NCBI RefSeq assembly: GCF_016808095.1
Contig: NC_068970.1
Coordinates: forward strand, 65,137,130-65,201,129
Length of the DNA: 64,000 nucleotides
Reading direction: 5' to 3'
From: Vigna angularis
Taxonomy: Eukaryota > Streptophyta > Magnoliopsida > Fabales > Fabaceae
Made by a program: the position numbers and the translations under genes. The stretch's first letter is position 1, and each line of letters opens with the position of its first letter. Below the pieces are notes generated by a model. It was not told where the DNA came from. It ran no database searches and worked only from the letters and a program-made list of their open reading frames with translations. This document shows positions 25,876-37,405 of the stretch, piece after piece.

Positions 25876-28800
25876 TTAAAGAGAGCCAGCATGTTGTGCA
25901 ATCTTTCTTTCAATTGTACTTTTGTCTGCCCCCACTACACTGTCAACCTCTTTGCCATTCTTAACAAAGAAAAATGTGGGAACACTGCTAATATTCCAGC
26001 TTGCAGCAACATTTATGGCCTCATCTATGTCAATTTTCAAAAAAACAACTTTTGGGTGCTTTTCAGCCAAGCTTGTATAAATGGGGGAAATGAAGCGACA
26101 AGGGCCACACCACGTTGCAGTAAAATACAGGATCGCCAATCGTGATGTCCTTGATGCAGCACTTAACTTCTTTTCCAATTCAGCAGCAGAATGAATACCA
26201 ATGACTTGCCCTTTAGAATGCAACAAAAGTAATAGGTCATTAAATTAAATTAAATACAAATTGAAGGAAAGTCAAGAAAATTGCAACAAATGTTCCTTTA
26301 GGAATAAAAATGAAATATCAGAATCAAACATGTTCCAAATGCCACAACATCGCATGAGTTTTTAGTTTACAGATTAATTAGGTAACGTAAATCTTACCGC
26401 TCTGCATCCTACACCATGAAGTTAGGCCCAATTTGCACAGTAGTTTTCAATTACACAACCAAGAATGGTTTGGGCCATAAATTCAAGCCAATATCCATGT
26501 GTTTCCATCAAACTTGTAAAACTATAATGCAGGTGAGCAATTATGACGAAAATATTCATACTAAAGCGTTTACCACAGCCACATGAAAAGTATAGGCCGG
26601 AACATATCAGACAAAGAAATATTGTGTACTGTTTTTATTTTTCACATTAACTACAAGACAACGAAGTCAACAAAAAAAGTTTTTACCATCACCAGATGAG
26701 AAATACAAAGACTTACCGTCTTTTAAAGCAGATAAGGCTTCTTGAACCTGAAAAAATCAAGTCAACATAAAAAATTTAGCTATAACTAGATCATCCCATA
26801 GCACAGTATTAAGGATCATATAGTGAGAGAAAAACTTCCCGTCACTACATATTGCATTCCAATAAAGGAGGAAAGAGAATGTAATAGGACAACTATAGTA
26901 GAAGTATGAATACATAGGAAATGACAGATTGTAATTCGTTACATCACAATGTTATCACAAACAGTAGCCTACAGAAACTAAATCCGTTGAAAATAATACT
27001 TGATAATGAACAGAATAAACATAGTTACATACTAGATACCCAAAATCAAGATTTTACCTGGCAACGGTAATAGGAGTTAAGATTGCAAAACATATGGCTA
27101 AGATAAGTTTGAAAGTCCCTAAAATACATGTCTATGAAAAAACAGCTAAAAAAGTAGTAACTTAGTCTTGAGTCTCAATCAATCCCCTCACTGCTTAATC
27201 CTTATAGTCATCAGTCTCATAACTAGGGTTACAAATCACAATCAAGTTATTTTTTAGTATTATCGTGTCTGATTGTCTACTTTATGATCATAATGGAACC
27301 TTAGTACATGCCAATAGGGAAACCTAGATTATAGCATGCTTGGCAGGAATTTACTTATCATTATATCTTAGGGACCCTATCTCCAGTCTCAACAACCTAT
27401 GGAATATAAAAATGAATAAACCTTACTCTTTGGTGCCAGGATCAGACATTCTACCCTGGTGTTCTGCTGGTAACCAAAACTAACAGTAACAGACATTCTA
27501 CTATGGCCTCTACTTTTTTTCCTTTTGTAACTCCCTAATGTTTTGTCTGGGAAAATCCTAATATACACAATATATGATATTGTATGATACTAACACCTTA
27601 GATAGAATTACCACAAATAGAATCAGAAGAAAAGGTCATTGCATTTGGCCCTCCTTTTAACCAAAAAAGAAAAGAGAAGGATATGAAGTAACTCAACTAA
27701 TAAAGAGAGGAAAGACCTTTGGCGGTAGATTTCTTGACTTTAGCCTACCTATATGTCTTGATCTCTTGCAAGAACAAAGGGGAAAACTAAGAAACTACTT
27801 CAGCATGCCACTGGAAGAAAATCTTCACTCAATGCAGCTGAATAGGCCATCTTTAATCTAGCATGAATGACACTATGACTTAATAGAAATATCATCCCCA
27901 TAAAACAAGAATCCCAGATGATTGAGCTCAAGTGAAGCACCCCAAGAGCACAAGAAGCTCAACTGATTCTGCCAGCCTCAGTTTACTGCTTCTGAAAATA
28001 CTCGATACTCTAGTGAATAAGTATAGTTTTAATATAGACAACTTCCATCATGTTTGTTCTCCTATGCACTAACAAACTAGCTAAGATGAATGCAATAATA
28101 AGGTATTATCTTTCATTGAACAATGCTAACATTTAAATATTGTTGACGTATCATGTTGACAAAAAATGGAACAGTTTGCACTTGTGAACTTCAGAATGCA
28201 TTAGTCTGTACTTTCCACTGTAATGAAATATATCAACAGTAGAATAGTTCAATTGGAAAGAAGCTCACCATGTGTATTAATATGGGTTGGTGAAATTACT
28301 ACATACAGAGAGTACTACGAAAAATGGTAAGTAGTTATTCGTTAGAAAATATCTTACCTTATTTCAAATTATATAGATAGATTTGAAGAGTTGAAATTGT
28401 GTACAAAAAAGTGTTTGAACTGCTAGTCCGCCAATGAGATAATATGATAAAAGACTCTCACCCAAAGAGCCATACATATTGGAAGTTGGAAGGTCGTAGA
28501 GCTAGTAAAACAGTGCCAAGATTTTACCAAGTTTGTAAAAAGAGAATGATATCTAAATTATAGTGGAAAAGTACAACCAATGAAATTTTGTCCATACGTT
28601 GCTGGTAGATAATATCATTATAACACACACACCACATATATATCATTATATAACAATCTATTTTCTAGATTCTTTTATGTTAGAAAAATAATGCTTGAAG
28701 ATGATCTTGAGATTAACTATTCTCTGCTTCCAACTATAACATATATATCATTATATAACAATCTATTTTCTAGATTCTTTTATCGTAGAAAAATAAGGCT

Positions 28801-29980
28801 TGAAAATGATCTTGAGATTAACTATTCTTTGCTTCCAACTATAAATAAAGGACAATAACCAATTCTTAATTGGTTAGTTATTAAGAGAAGTCCTCACTCT
28901 ATTTTATTGCATACCTTATCTGTAGCTTTAATGACACAAAGGAAAAATTGGAATGTTAGGTAAATGTAGACCCATTCAAAGTATTGGAGTTGCATCTCGA
29001 AATTTTAAAAGATTAGCAATATTCCTTGTATATACACGCATCAAGGAGCATCCAATATGTACCCTATCATGTACGCTCTTGATATTTTTTTCATTTTTGG
29101 AATATCAGGGCTTCACAGCATACCGCAAACCCTAATTGCCAAATGGATCGTTCTATCACTGAAAATATATCTATACTTACTTGGGCTTCAGTTTCTTGTT
29201 CTTTCTTGACAGAAGCTTCAGTCTTGATAGGATCTCCTTTCTGCTGCTTTTGTTTTCTTAAGCGAACATACTTTCTCCTATGCTCCTCAATTATGCGTGC
29301 ATTAGGTTCAACCTGTCCAGTAAAAAAAAATACAATTACAAAGAGCACAAGGATTCCTTCTGCAGGTTTCATGTGTCGAAAGAAGGTAAATTACCTTTTT
29401 AAGTACCGTACTTAGCTCTTCATCAAAATCTAAGTTTGAAGCCACATGAAGGTCACTTGCTGCTTCTTCCCATAGTCCCAACATAGCCCTCGACATTCCT
29501 CTAACTTTGTATCCTTTGGCTGAGTCGGGGTTAATCTGAAACAAATAATAGATCCTTGAGTACAGAAACTCGTGGCACAGATATTGCTTTTACACCATAT
29601 TTCTATGAGATAAGGAATAAAATAAACCTTCAAGGCAGTGTCAGCATCCCGTATAGCAGCGTTTGGCTTCTTCAGTTTCACAAAGACACTAGCTGAAAAC
29701 AAGAAATCGAGATTTCCAAATGATACAGAGGGTAAAACGAACAATAAACTGTAAAGTGGGAAGAAAACAATACCGAAAGAAATTTATCGAAAGGCATTTG
29801 ATTCTGGTAGGAATACACAGAGAGAATCCGTACCTCTTGTAGCATAAAGTATAGCTGATTGGGGATTCAACAAAATGGCTTCTGTCAGTTGGTCCAGTGC
29901 TTCGTCCAAATTACCTAAAAACTCATTAAAAAAAACTCAATTTTCAAACAAAAATAATGTCCAAAAAGCTTAAGTTGAGA

Positions 29981-30036
<56 letters not shown>

Positions 30037-30688
30037 AAATATAAGTAATCATGAATTGAATTGCCTTCTGAGATAGCATCGACTGCTTTTGACTTTGCTA
30101 GTTGAGCAGCATTCATATTTTCTTCCGTCACTTCAACAGAAGGATCTCCCATCTGCAATAGCAATACAGCTTAAATTACAGAGTTGCTGAAACGTGGAAG
30201 GCATTGCAGTGAGTCCATACGCACAAACCATACACAATATATAATACCTTTTGAGGAGGGTCATTATCGGGTTCAACAACATCGGCATTATCCAACTCTA
30301 TATCAGATTCTACAAGGTCGTCTTGAGCAGATAAAGGAGGGTCTGGCTTCTCCTCATAAGAATCACCTGGTTCCTGCATAAGTTGAGTGAGTAATAAAAA
30401 ACGGAGATTCCAAAATTGATTCAGAAAATATGAAAAGGAGAGGGGAGGCTCACCGTTTTGGGTTGGGGAGGGATACGAGCACCGAGGCTGCAGCAGAGGG
30501 AGAGTGTGAGCGAGTGAGCGAGTAAGCGAGTGAGCGAGAATTGGGAGAAAGAGATGAAAAATGGGAAGAAAGCGAAACCTGAGGAGATAAGCCTTGAAGA
30601 AGGAAAGTGATGGAATGTGGAGGAGTGAGGGATTGGATCTGCATGACTCTATAAACTGCTTCAGCTCTCTCAGTTTCTCTTCCTCCAT
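25876..30688 (-). CDS. TDX: TDX: TPR repeat-containing thioredoxin (380 aa, 10 exons)
   Basis: Minus-strand exons 30688-30579, 30487-30454, 30373-30248, 30152-30065, 29914-29834, 29692-29628, 29535-29395, 29312-29181, 26747-26717 and 26210-25876 join in frame to 381 codons including the stop; Arabidopsis TDX has about the same length. Order of parts: a Hip-type N-terminal segment (LRELKQFIESCRSNPSLL), an acidic linker ending VVEPDNDPPQK, three TPR motifs (~100-215; SAILYATRA, KLKKPNAAIRDAD, DSAKGYKVRGMSRAMLG), a Lys/Gln-rich linker, and a C-terminal thioredoxin domain with active site WCGPC (~303-307) and cis-proline SSVPTFF. TDX is a disulfide reductase and chaperone that binds Hsp70-type partners. 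Intron 4 starts with GC, not GT. The 2.4-kb intron 8 holds a tandem duplication. An in-frame ATG at 30745 could add 19 residues. Confidence 0.92.
28634..28845. repeat. 106-bp tandem duplication in TDX intron 8
   Basis: A block beginning CATATATATCATTATATAAC at 28634 is repeated directly at 28740, a period of 106 bases. The copies differ at a handful of positions (TTATGTTAG/TTATCGTAG, AATGC/AAGGC, GAAGATG/GAAAATG, TCTCTG/TCTTTG). The duplication sits in the long intron between the TPR/linker exons and the thioredoxin exons. Confidence 0.9.
29986..30034. repeat. (GA)n / (CT)n microsatellite next to the GC splice donor
   Basis: 49 bases of uninterrupted GA on the plus strand, so CT in the TDX transcript. 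It begins 30 nt inside intron 4, just downstream of the GC donor at 30064-30063. Useful as a length-polymorphic marker; pyrimidine tracts at this position can also influence donor recognition. Confidence 0.95.
30506..30541. repeat. GAGCGAGT minisatellite in TDX intron 1
   Basis: Four to five imperfect copies of an 8-bp unit (GTGAGCGA, GTGAGCGA, GTAAGCGA, GTGAGCGA) within the first, 91-nt intron of TDX. Such a tract in a short intron could vary in length between accessions. Confidence 0.8.
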
Positions 30689-30777
30689 GCTCTCTCTCTC
30701 TCTCCGCCGAACAGACACTCCGATATAGGGTTCCGTCCGATCCACTCTTTCAACTCCAACACGCCTACAACTTTGCT

Positions 30778-30786
30778 CTATTTATA
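30778..30786 (-). promoter_or_regulatory. TATA box of TDX
   Basis: On the minus strand this reads TATAAATAG, a strong plant TATA consensus, about 90 bases before the TDX start codon at 30688. Transcription would then begin near 30750, giving a 5' UTR of about 60 bases that contains a CT-rich tract (30690-30710). With that start the ATG at 30745 would be very close to the cap, which favours 30688 as the real start. Confidence 0.6.
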
Positions 30787-31439
30787 ATTTATAATCAACG
30801 AATCCTTCCAAATTTGTCTTATTGTTATTATATCATAAAATATTTTTTTAACAATTTTTGTACGCTCGCTTGTACAATAACTCGTGATTGATATGTTAAA
30901 TACACAAATTAATAAAACAAAACTTAATTTATTCTCAAAAAAATTGTTTAAAAAAATTATTAATATATCATGATCATCGTATAATCATATAAAATATGAA
31001 TCTCAATTATTTGTTAAGTTAGTTTACTCATTCCTAATGATAGAAACGTAATTTTATAGAAATGTGTAACCATGTATTATACTTTTAAATGTTTTTTTTA
31101 ATTAATTTACATTAAACTAAAGTGTGTATAAGTTGTATGCATATTCACATGTAATATTAATTAGATTTTTTTCATATAAAATTAGATGTCATAAGCTACT
31201 TTTGAATAAATCTCACTTTGAGGGATTCATAAGAAGAAGAAAAAAACCATGTCTTCCACTAAAATATTTTAATTAACTTTAAAAATAATATCTCAGTTAA
31301 AAATTAAATTATTATTTTGGGTCAAAAATTAAAATAGGTAGATCACGTGAAAGTTAAGATAAATAGATATGGTTGGAAGGTTAAAACGAATCAATTTGAG
31401 ATAAAGTCTAGACATATCAGTTTATGCTTAAGGTTGACA

Positions 31440-32170
31440 TGAGTCGACCCAAGTCAAAGATTTTCAAAGGCGAACCATGATTGAAACTTGATTGAATTCG
31501 ATCATTAAAAAAATATGGTCGAAATTAGGTTGAATTCGACCAAGTTTTTTGTTGAATTTTTGGAGTCGGCCTCGATTGAAATTCTACCAAGTCAGCTACA
31601 ATTGAAATTTTGTTGAATTCGACCAAGTCAGCCTGTGTCATAATTTGGTCAAATTCGCCCAAGTCAACCCCTACCAAAGTTCAACTAAATTTAGATAAGT
31701 AAGATCAAACTGAAATTTGGTCAAATTTGTCCAAGTAAGTCTCAACCGGAATTTGACCAAGTCAAACTCGGCTTAAATTCGATCAAATTTGGTCATGGCC
31801 TAAATTTGATCAAATTTGTTCAAGTTCACTACCACTAAAATTTGGTAGAATTTTGTTCAGTCAATTCTAACTAAAATTTAGTCGAATTCGATCGAGTCAA
31901 TCACGACCAAATTTTGGTCAATTTTTGCTGAGTTCTCTCTGACCAAAATTCAACTAAATTTAACAAAGTACCACAATAGAAATTCAGCTAAGCCGGTCTT
32001 GGACGAATTCAGTTGAGTTAGTCATAATCGAAATGGGCCAAATTTGACTATGTTAGCTCTGACTTAAATTTGGCCGAATTCAACTTAGTTAATACTATCC
32101 AAAATTTAGTTGAATCCTATCGAGTAAAATATGAATAAATTTAGTTGAGTCAATCCTGACTCATATTGAG
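31440..32170. repeat. Degenerate minisatellite with GAATTCGACCAAGTC-like units
   Basis: About 730 bases in which a word close to GAATTCGACCAAGTCA recurs every ~40-50 bases, alternating with AAATTTGGTC/GAAATTTGGT. Clear units lie near 31530, 31615, 31655, 31720, 31810 and 31880. Copies are strongly diverged, so the array is old. It has no coding frame. Similar degenerate arrays are often parts of long terminal repeats or satellites. Confidence 0.75.
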
Positions 32171-32370
32171 ATTGGTCATCCCCTAACTTAAGATCAATCA
32201 TGATTAGTTTGATTGAAGATTGTGACAAGTCTATTTAAACTAAAAGTTTCGAGAGAACTAAACTAAAATCGAAAATTTAATAATATATTTTAAAAAATAA
32301 TATTTTTTCATAAAGAAAAGTTTCAACTTTTATCCATAAAACTTTTGTGAACATTTTAATCACGTGGGCT

Positions 32371-32510
32371 TTTTCAAAGGATGGTTTTTTTCCTATGATT
32401 TTTTTTTGCCCAAAAGCATGTGAGTTAAGGCCGGACTTTTTCAATTGGAGGATTTTTTTTTCCTATGAGTTTTTTTTTTGGACCAAAGCATGTGAGTTAA
32501 GCCATAGGAC
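32371..32510. repeat. Imperfect ~75-bp tandem duplication
   Basis: Two copies of TTTTTCAA-GGA-T(n)-CCTATGA-T(n)-CC(A)AAAGCATGTGAGTTAAG are placed head to tail, with long T runs inside. Non-coding; origin not recognised. Confidence 0.7.
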
Positions 32511-33100
32511 CAAATTGATACCTCTACATAAAGTAACTAAATGAGACTCACTATCTTCAATATCGAGAGAGAATGTGTGTGTTTAGATAGCATAATGAAT
32601 TTAACACTTATGCTTTATTTGTTTCAAAACAAGTAAATTATGGTGTTATTGTTGTTTGGATAACATGATGTGCAACAAAATCAAAGTGTTGATGCGTTGG
32701 AAAAACTTAGATTCGGTCCCCTACAAGGTTGAAGAGATTTTTACATGCACTGTAGAGTTACTCTTCATTTTTTCACATCCATTGCAGATATTCAATTACA
32801 TGCCGATAAGATATTCCTAATGATTGACATAGACTCAAATATTCTTTACGCTTCGTTCGTTTGAATAGATTTTACTGTTCAGAAACGAATGCGAGCGATG
32901 ATTTGAGAATTAATCGTGTTCGGATGAGAAGAAACGCGAGGAAATGCGAGCGATGATTTGCGAGATACCGTGCTTTTTTATCACTCGCAACTTTGAAGAG
33001 ATTTGCAGGGATTGTAACTGAAATGTCACAACTATCCTCGACCTATTATACATTTCCTGCATGTATATCAGCTTTAACACAGAAAATCCATTCGCAAAAG

Positions 33101-33211
33101 TATTCGGTTACATAACGCGTATTCGGTTACATAATGCGTATTCGGTTACAATTCTTCTTCTCACTCTGGGATAAGCACAACTTCTTCTTCTTCTCACTCT
33201 GGGATAAGCAC
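33101..33211. repeat. TATTCGGTTACATAAYGCG triplicate plus a duplicated pyrimidine block
   Basis: Three copies of a 19-bp unit TATTCGGTTACATAA(C/T)GCG lie at 33101-33153 (the last shortened). Immediately after, CTTCTTCTTCTCACTCTGGGATAAGCAC occurs twice. Local slippage-type expansion; no gene. Confidence 0.8.
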
Positions 33212-33453
33212 TTCTGCTTCCACGTTGGTTGGTCGTCCTCCTTGTCGCTGGCGGAGGTCACGGCATACGATGTTTGGGGCTGCTGGGACTAGGATTCGGT
33301 CGGTTGAGCGTACGAGGTGGGGAGGGACCGGTGGGTGGCGATGGATCCGCTGACGGGGTTTCGGGCTGGGTGTGTGGGGTTTGTAGGCGGGGAGGGGAGG
33401 GAGTTCTGGGTGGTGGGAGGGTACGGCGGCTGAGAAATATTTTTCTGGTGAAT

Positions 33454-33672
33454 GAGTATTACAGAGATGCGGATGTAGTGGTGAGTATTACAGAGATGCG
33501 GATGCAGTGGTGATGGAAGTTGGGGGGGTGGCGGGAGGTTGGGGATGTGTGCGGGGATAAATTTTCTTGAGTATTACAGAGATACGGATGCAGTGGTGAT
33601 GGAAGTTGGGGGGGGGGGGGGGCGGTGGCGGCGGTGGGAGGTTGGGGATGTGTGGGTGGATAAATTTTCTTT
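33454..33672. repeat. 86-bp tandem duplication with G-rich tracts
   Basis: GAGTATTACAGAGAT(G/A)CGGATG begins at 33454, 33483 and 33569. The last two copies extend through GTGGTGATGGAAGTTGGGGG, a G-rich spacer and GGGAGGTTGGGGATGTGTG, with a period of 86 bases. Runs of up to about 14 G around 33610 could form G-quadruplexes on the plus strand. Confidence 0.8.
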
Positions 33673-34316
33673 CTTAATTATAGGTTTTTAATTCAAATTT
33701 TATGGGGATAAATCTTCATTTTTTCAAAATTCAAATAAAAATAATAAAATACTCTTTATATTACAAAATTACTTTAAGGAATATTTTTTGATTCTATTTA
33801 TTTGGACAGAAATAAATTATTATAAATATAGAAGCTAAGTTATTTTTATGAAAAAAAAAGAGACATTTTATTATAAAAACAAAACAAAAAAATATGTTAC
33901 AAACAAATACTACATTTAAAAATAAATTTATTTTACTACATTATAATTTTTATAATTTTAAAAATTTAATTTTAAAAATTATTTATAATTTTTTTCTCTT
34001 TATAAACATTTTTACAATTAAATATAACATTAATAAATAACATTTTATATTACTTTTATAACTAGGGGCATTTTGGTAATCTTTAATTTTTACCAATTAA
34101 ACTAATTTTTTAAATCTATCACATCAATCAAATCCTACACTAATTCTCACAAACTTTACTTCCAAATCCACTCTCAATTAACCACAAATCCACTAAAAAA
34201 ACAATAAAATAAATTACCCTCGAATCCATTGAAATCATCTCCCCCAAATTTTTTGAAAAGAATACACCCCTTAATGTTGAAAGTGACATTAAGAAGGTGA
34301 GTTGATCATTTTGGCT

Positions 34317-34495
34317 TTACATTGTTTCCATAATTTTCTTGCTTTGTGGTTGTATGGTTGGTGTTAGATGAGTTCCATGTTTTCGCATCATTTTTTCTTG
34401 AAACCTTTCCATGGCTACTTTTTGAGTTTCTTTCATTTCCTCATAAAACAATTCAATTTCTTCCATTATATCCAACTCTATACTCTTAACTTCCT
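34317..34495 (-). pseudogene. Inverted coiled-coil exon fragment (FDM-like?)
   Basis: On the minus strand, TTGCAG at 34501-34496 is a good splice acceptor followed by an open frame whose peptide starts EVKSIELDIMEEIELFYEEM and continues with helix-forming KETQKVAMERFQEKMM. The pattern Y-x-E-E-M-x-x-x-Q-x-x-A resembles the coiled-coil segment between the XS and XH domains of FDM/IDN2 proteins. It lies about 1 kb upstream of the XH gene but in opposite orientation, as a rearranged remnant would. The similarity is judged by eye and short coiled coils mislead, so the link is tentative. Confidence 0.35.
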
Positions 34496-35036
34496 GCAAC
34501 TTACTTATTCTTTATCACCTAGAATACTGTTATGTTCTCATCCAGTGATTGTGAGAGAAAGAGTGAATTCATGGTAATAAATGGAAATGAGCACATTCTA
34601 GAAACACAGTAGAGGAAAGTATATCTTTGGTCATGATGAGCCCTTATAAACACTGAAGCTGCTTGATTATTTGTCTTTTTTACATGATTGATTTGAAAGG
34701 TGGCGGAGAAAAAGAAAGAAAAAGTTAGATGCTACCAAGAGTTTTTCAGGATAAGGATTTACTTTGGAAATATAATCAGACACAGAGCGCAAAGTTTTAG
34801 GAAAACAAGAAGACAAAAGGTTCAGCTTTGAGATAAATATTAAATACTATTTTTAATATGTAATTAACTTTTTAATTGTTTGAAATAATATATACAAAAG
34901 AAAATATATTTATTAAATTTAAAGAATGTGAGTGAAGAATTTGATGAGGCACTCCGGTATCATCAGTATCATTTTCTTTGCCAAAAGTTAAGGTATTTGT
35001 TTCTCATTAGCCTTATGAAATACAGTGCATTCTTCT

Positions 35037-35168
35037 CCTTGAACCTTTACTTTACTTTCTCTGATCTCTCATGTATTCTTCTTGTACCTTTACTTTTTCT
35101 CTGATCTCTTTCTATTCTTCTTGTATCATTCTCTGATCTCTTTCTCTGATCTTTTTCTGTCTTCTCTT
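35037..35168 (+). repeat. Pyrimidine-rich tandem repeat before the XH gene
   Basis: Repeated CTCTGATCTC(T) units (CTTTCTCTGATCTCT, TTTTTCTCTGATCTCTTTCT, CATTCTCTGATCTCTTTCTCTGATC) separated by ATTCTTCTTGTACCTTTACTT. Almost purely pyrimidine on the plus strand. It may be intron or promoter sequence of the downstream gene. Confidence 0.7.
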
Positions 35169-35467
35169 TCAATGCTTCTGTTCATGTTTTTCTCTATATC
35201 TTCTTGCCTTTTTGTTACTCGTTTTTTCTTTTTATGGTTTAATAACAAACATATTTCGCACAACTTCAATGGAATGTGTATATACTCACGGGTACATACT
35301 TCATACTTTGATGAATATGAATGCTAGTACACTCTCAAGGTATAGACGAGAATGAATGCTAATTTATTAGTCATGTTTGTCATTTAATTTTGTCAGAAAA
35401 AAGATAGAAAGAAAAAAAGCTACGTAGTTTTTCGTTTAGGAGCTTTTAATTTTGTATCATTTTGCAG

Positions 35468-37349
35468 ATGCAGATGGCGAACCATAAGTGTGATGAGTCT
35501 ATGACGAAGAAAAACATAGATTTTGCGAATATGGAGGAACTACTACAATCACAGAAACAACAAATTACTGATTTAGAAAATACAAATATTCTGAAAGCTG
35601 ATCGAAAGAAACATTTGCAGGAGAGTTTAAAAGTGGTTCTGAATACGATAAAGAGAGAAACTTTGATGGATAAGGAATGTGTAAAAGGTATGTATATTTT
35701 TCTTGTTTTTGAGTAGTGGTTATAGTTAGTATTAAATTTATCTGTATCGAAAACTCCTTGGATATTTAAATATTTTTTCTTTACCTGGAAAATTAAGATG
35801 TATTACTCTTCACCAGTCATGCTTGTTCTTTTAATACTTGAACTTCTTTTTTGTCTTAGTCTCTTGTACAGTGTATCATTGAAATATGGCTTTGATTGCT
35901 TCTTGTGTTTTGGACCTTATACGCTAAACATAACTTGAAAAAATTTCAGAATTAAAACAATTGAAAGTGATGAACTCTAACATGAGTGATGAGCTGGAAC
36001 GTTTGAAGAAAGAGAATGAAATGATGACAAAGGAATTGGCAGAGAGTAAGGCATTAACTGATCAGCTGAAGGAGAAACTTTCTGAGGAGAATATGCGGAT
36101 GACGATGAAACTTATTGAAGAGAATGGTCGGATCATAAGGAGATTTACCGAGGAGAATGGGCGGATCATGAGGGAACCGGAAAGAAGTGAAGTCCTAAAT
36201 GATATACAGCCGAAGAATTTTACTGAAGAAATTCGAAAGGTTAGTGGCAGTCAGAGCCTTTGGATTTATGTTAAATTTAATGGAAGCTTGTTTTTTCTTT
36301 TTATCAGTATGAGGTAGAACCATGAAGTTGTTTTGATACATCCTAAGGATGAGTTTAAATTATAGTGTGATTTGTTCTAATTTGACAAGTTGGCCTCAGA
36401 ATAATATATTAGAAATGTTGTTCTAATTTGACAAGTTGGTCTCAATAATATATTAGAAATGGTATCCACAGGATGACTATGAAAAACTCAAAGCAAAAGT
36501 GGTTGTGCTTGAAGAAGAACTAGAAAACTCAAAAGATTTCAACCAAGCTCTAATCACCAAAGAGCGTGAAATTAATGATGAGCTTGGGAAGGCTCGGAAG
36601 AAATTGATGGAGGTGAGATTTTTATATTAACGTGTCTTTATGTTCTTAATTGTGTTTTTTTTTTATTATAGAGAGATGCTTCCATGAACGATTATGGACC
36701 TGGTCACACAATTTTGTTCCAAGTCCATTTCATTATCTGTGGTTCAATCGCAGGAAATTACGGAGATATCGTGTCTTTATGACAATATTTGTGTCAGAAG
36801 AGTGGGTGAGATAGACACTGAGCCTTTCATTAGAACTTTCAGAGCAAGGAAAAAAATGAGCAAAGAAGAAGCAGAACAGACAGCTTTGAAAATGTGTTCA
36901 TTATGGCAGAAGAATGTGGAGGACCCTCATTGGTATCCATTCAAAATAATAACAATTGATAGTAAACCAACGGTGTAACTTCTTTTCACATTTACATTCG
37001 ACACATTCCCTTAACATAGATAATGAATATGATGAGTATTACTTGGTTGTTTCAGCAAGTTTTAAACGAGGAAGATGGAGATCTCATAAGATTGAAAGAA
37101 GAACTGGGTTTTAGAGCATATAAAGCAGTGGTGGCAGCTCTGAAGGAAATGAATGAATACAATTCGAGTGGGAGGTTCATTGTAAGAGAAATGTGGAACA
37201 AAGAAAAAGCAAGGAGAGCTACATTGAAAGAAGGAATTGAATTCATGATAAATCAAACAAAATCAAAAAGAAGGAAAACGGTGGATGATGAAGCTAGTGA
37301 GAATCATGATGATGGAACTCCATCTATAACAAAAGGCTCTGAAGTTTGA
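35468..37349 (+). CDS. XH-domain coiled-coil protein, FDM/IDN2-related, lacking XS domain
   Basis: Exons 35468-35687, 35950-36239, 36472-36612, 36754-36972 and 37056-37349 join in frame (388 codons with TGA). Residues 1-217 are charged coiled coil, with repeated EENGRI(M/I)xR units in the second exon. Residues ~220-350 form an XH domain (CLYDNICVRRVGEID, EAEQTALKMCSLWQ, EDPHWYPFKII, EMNEYNSSGRF, ATLKEGIEFM). Full-length relatives (FDM1-5, IDN2/RDM12) bind double-stranded RNA in RNA-directed DNA methylation using an N-terminal zinc finger and XS domain; XH and coiled coil mediate dimerisation. Neither zinc finger nor XS domain is seen in the 4 kb upstream. The first exon follows a splice acceptor (TTGCAG at 35462-35467), so an upstream exon existed or exists. 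This is either a truncated paralogue or an XH-only partner. Confidence 0.78.
36372..36461 (+). repeat. Direct 44-46 bp duplication in an intron of the XH gene
   Basis: TTGTTCTAATTTGACAAGTT and the following ~25 bases occur at 36372-36417 and again at 36418-36461 with three small differences. The second copy ends 10 bases before the splice acceptor at 36471, so the branch-point region of this intron has been duplicated. Confidence 0.9.
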
Positions 37350-37405
37350 TAACCATTTGTGTTTATATTCATATTTAAATAGACAAATAGGTTGGTTTAG
37401 CGAAC

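Larger units (their letters stand above)
30787..35036. other. Repeat-rich spacer without an intact gene
   Basis: 4.2 kb holding several unrelated repeat blocks, listed separately, plus AT-rich filler (33660-34080) and GC-rich, G-run sequence (33230-33650). The change in composition around 32850-34270, with flanks TTCGTTCGTTTGAATAG and CCCCAAATTTTTTGAAAAG, suggests remains of a non-autonomous DNA transposon, but no matching terminal inverted repeats were found. The frame at 33229-33513 is a product of the G-rich sequence and is not called. Confidence 0.5.

Noticed and set aside
33229..33513. 94-aa Gly/Val-rich plus-strand frame
   Set aside because: Produced by G-rich tandem repeats; composition rather than a protein signal.
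32850..34270. Possible non-autonomous DNA transposon
   Set aside because: Composition shifts and transposon-like flanks were noticed, but I could not match terminal inverted repeats or a target duplication, so no element boundaries are claimed.
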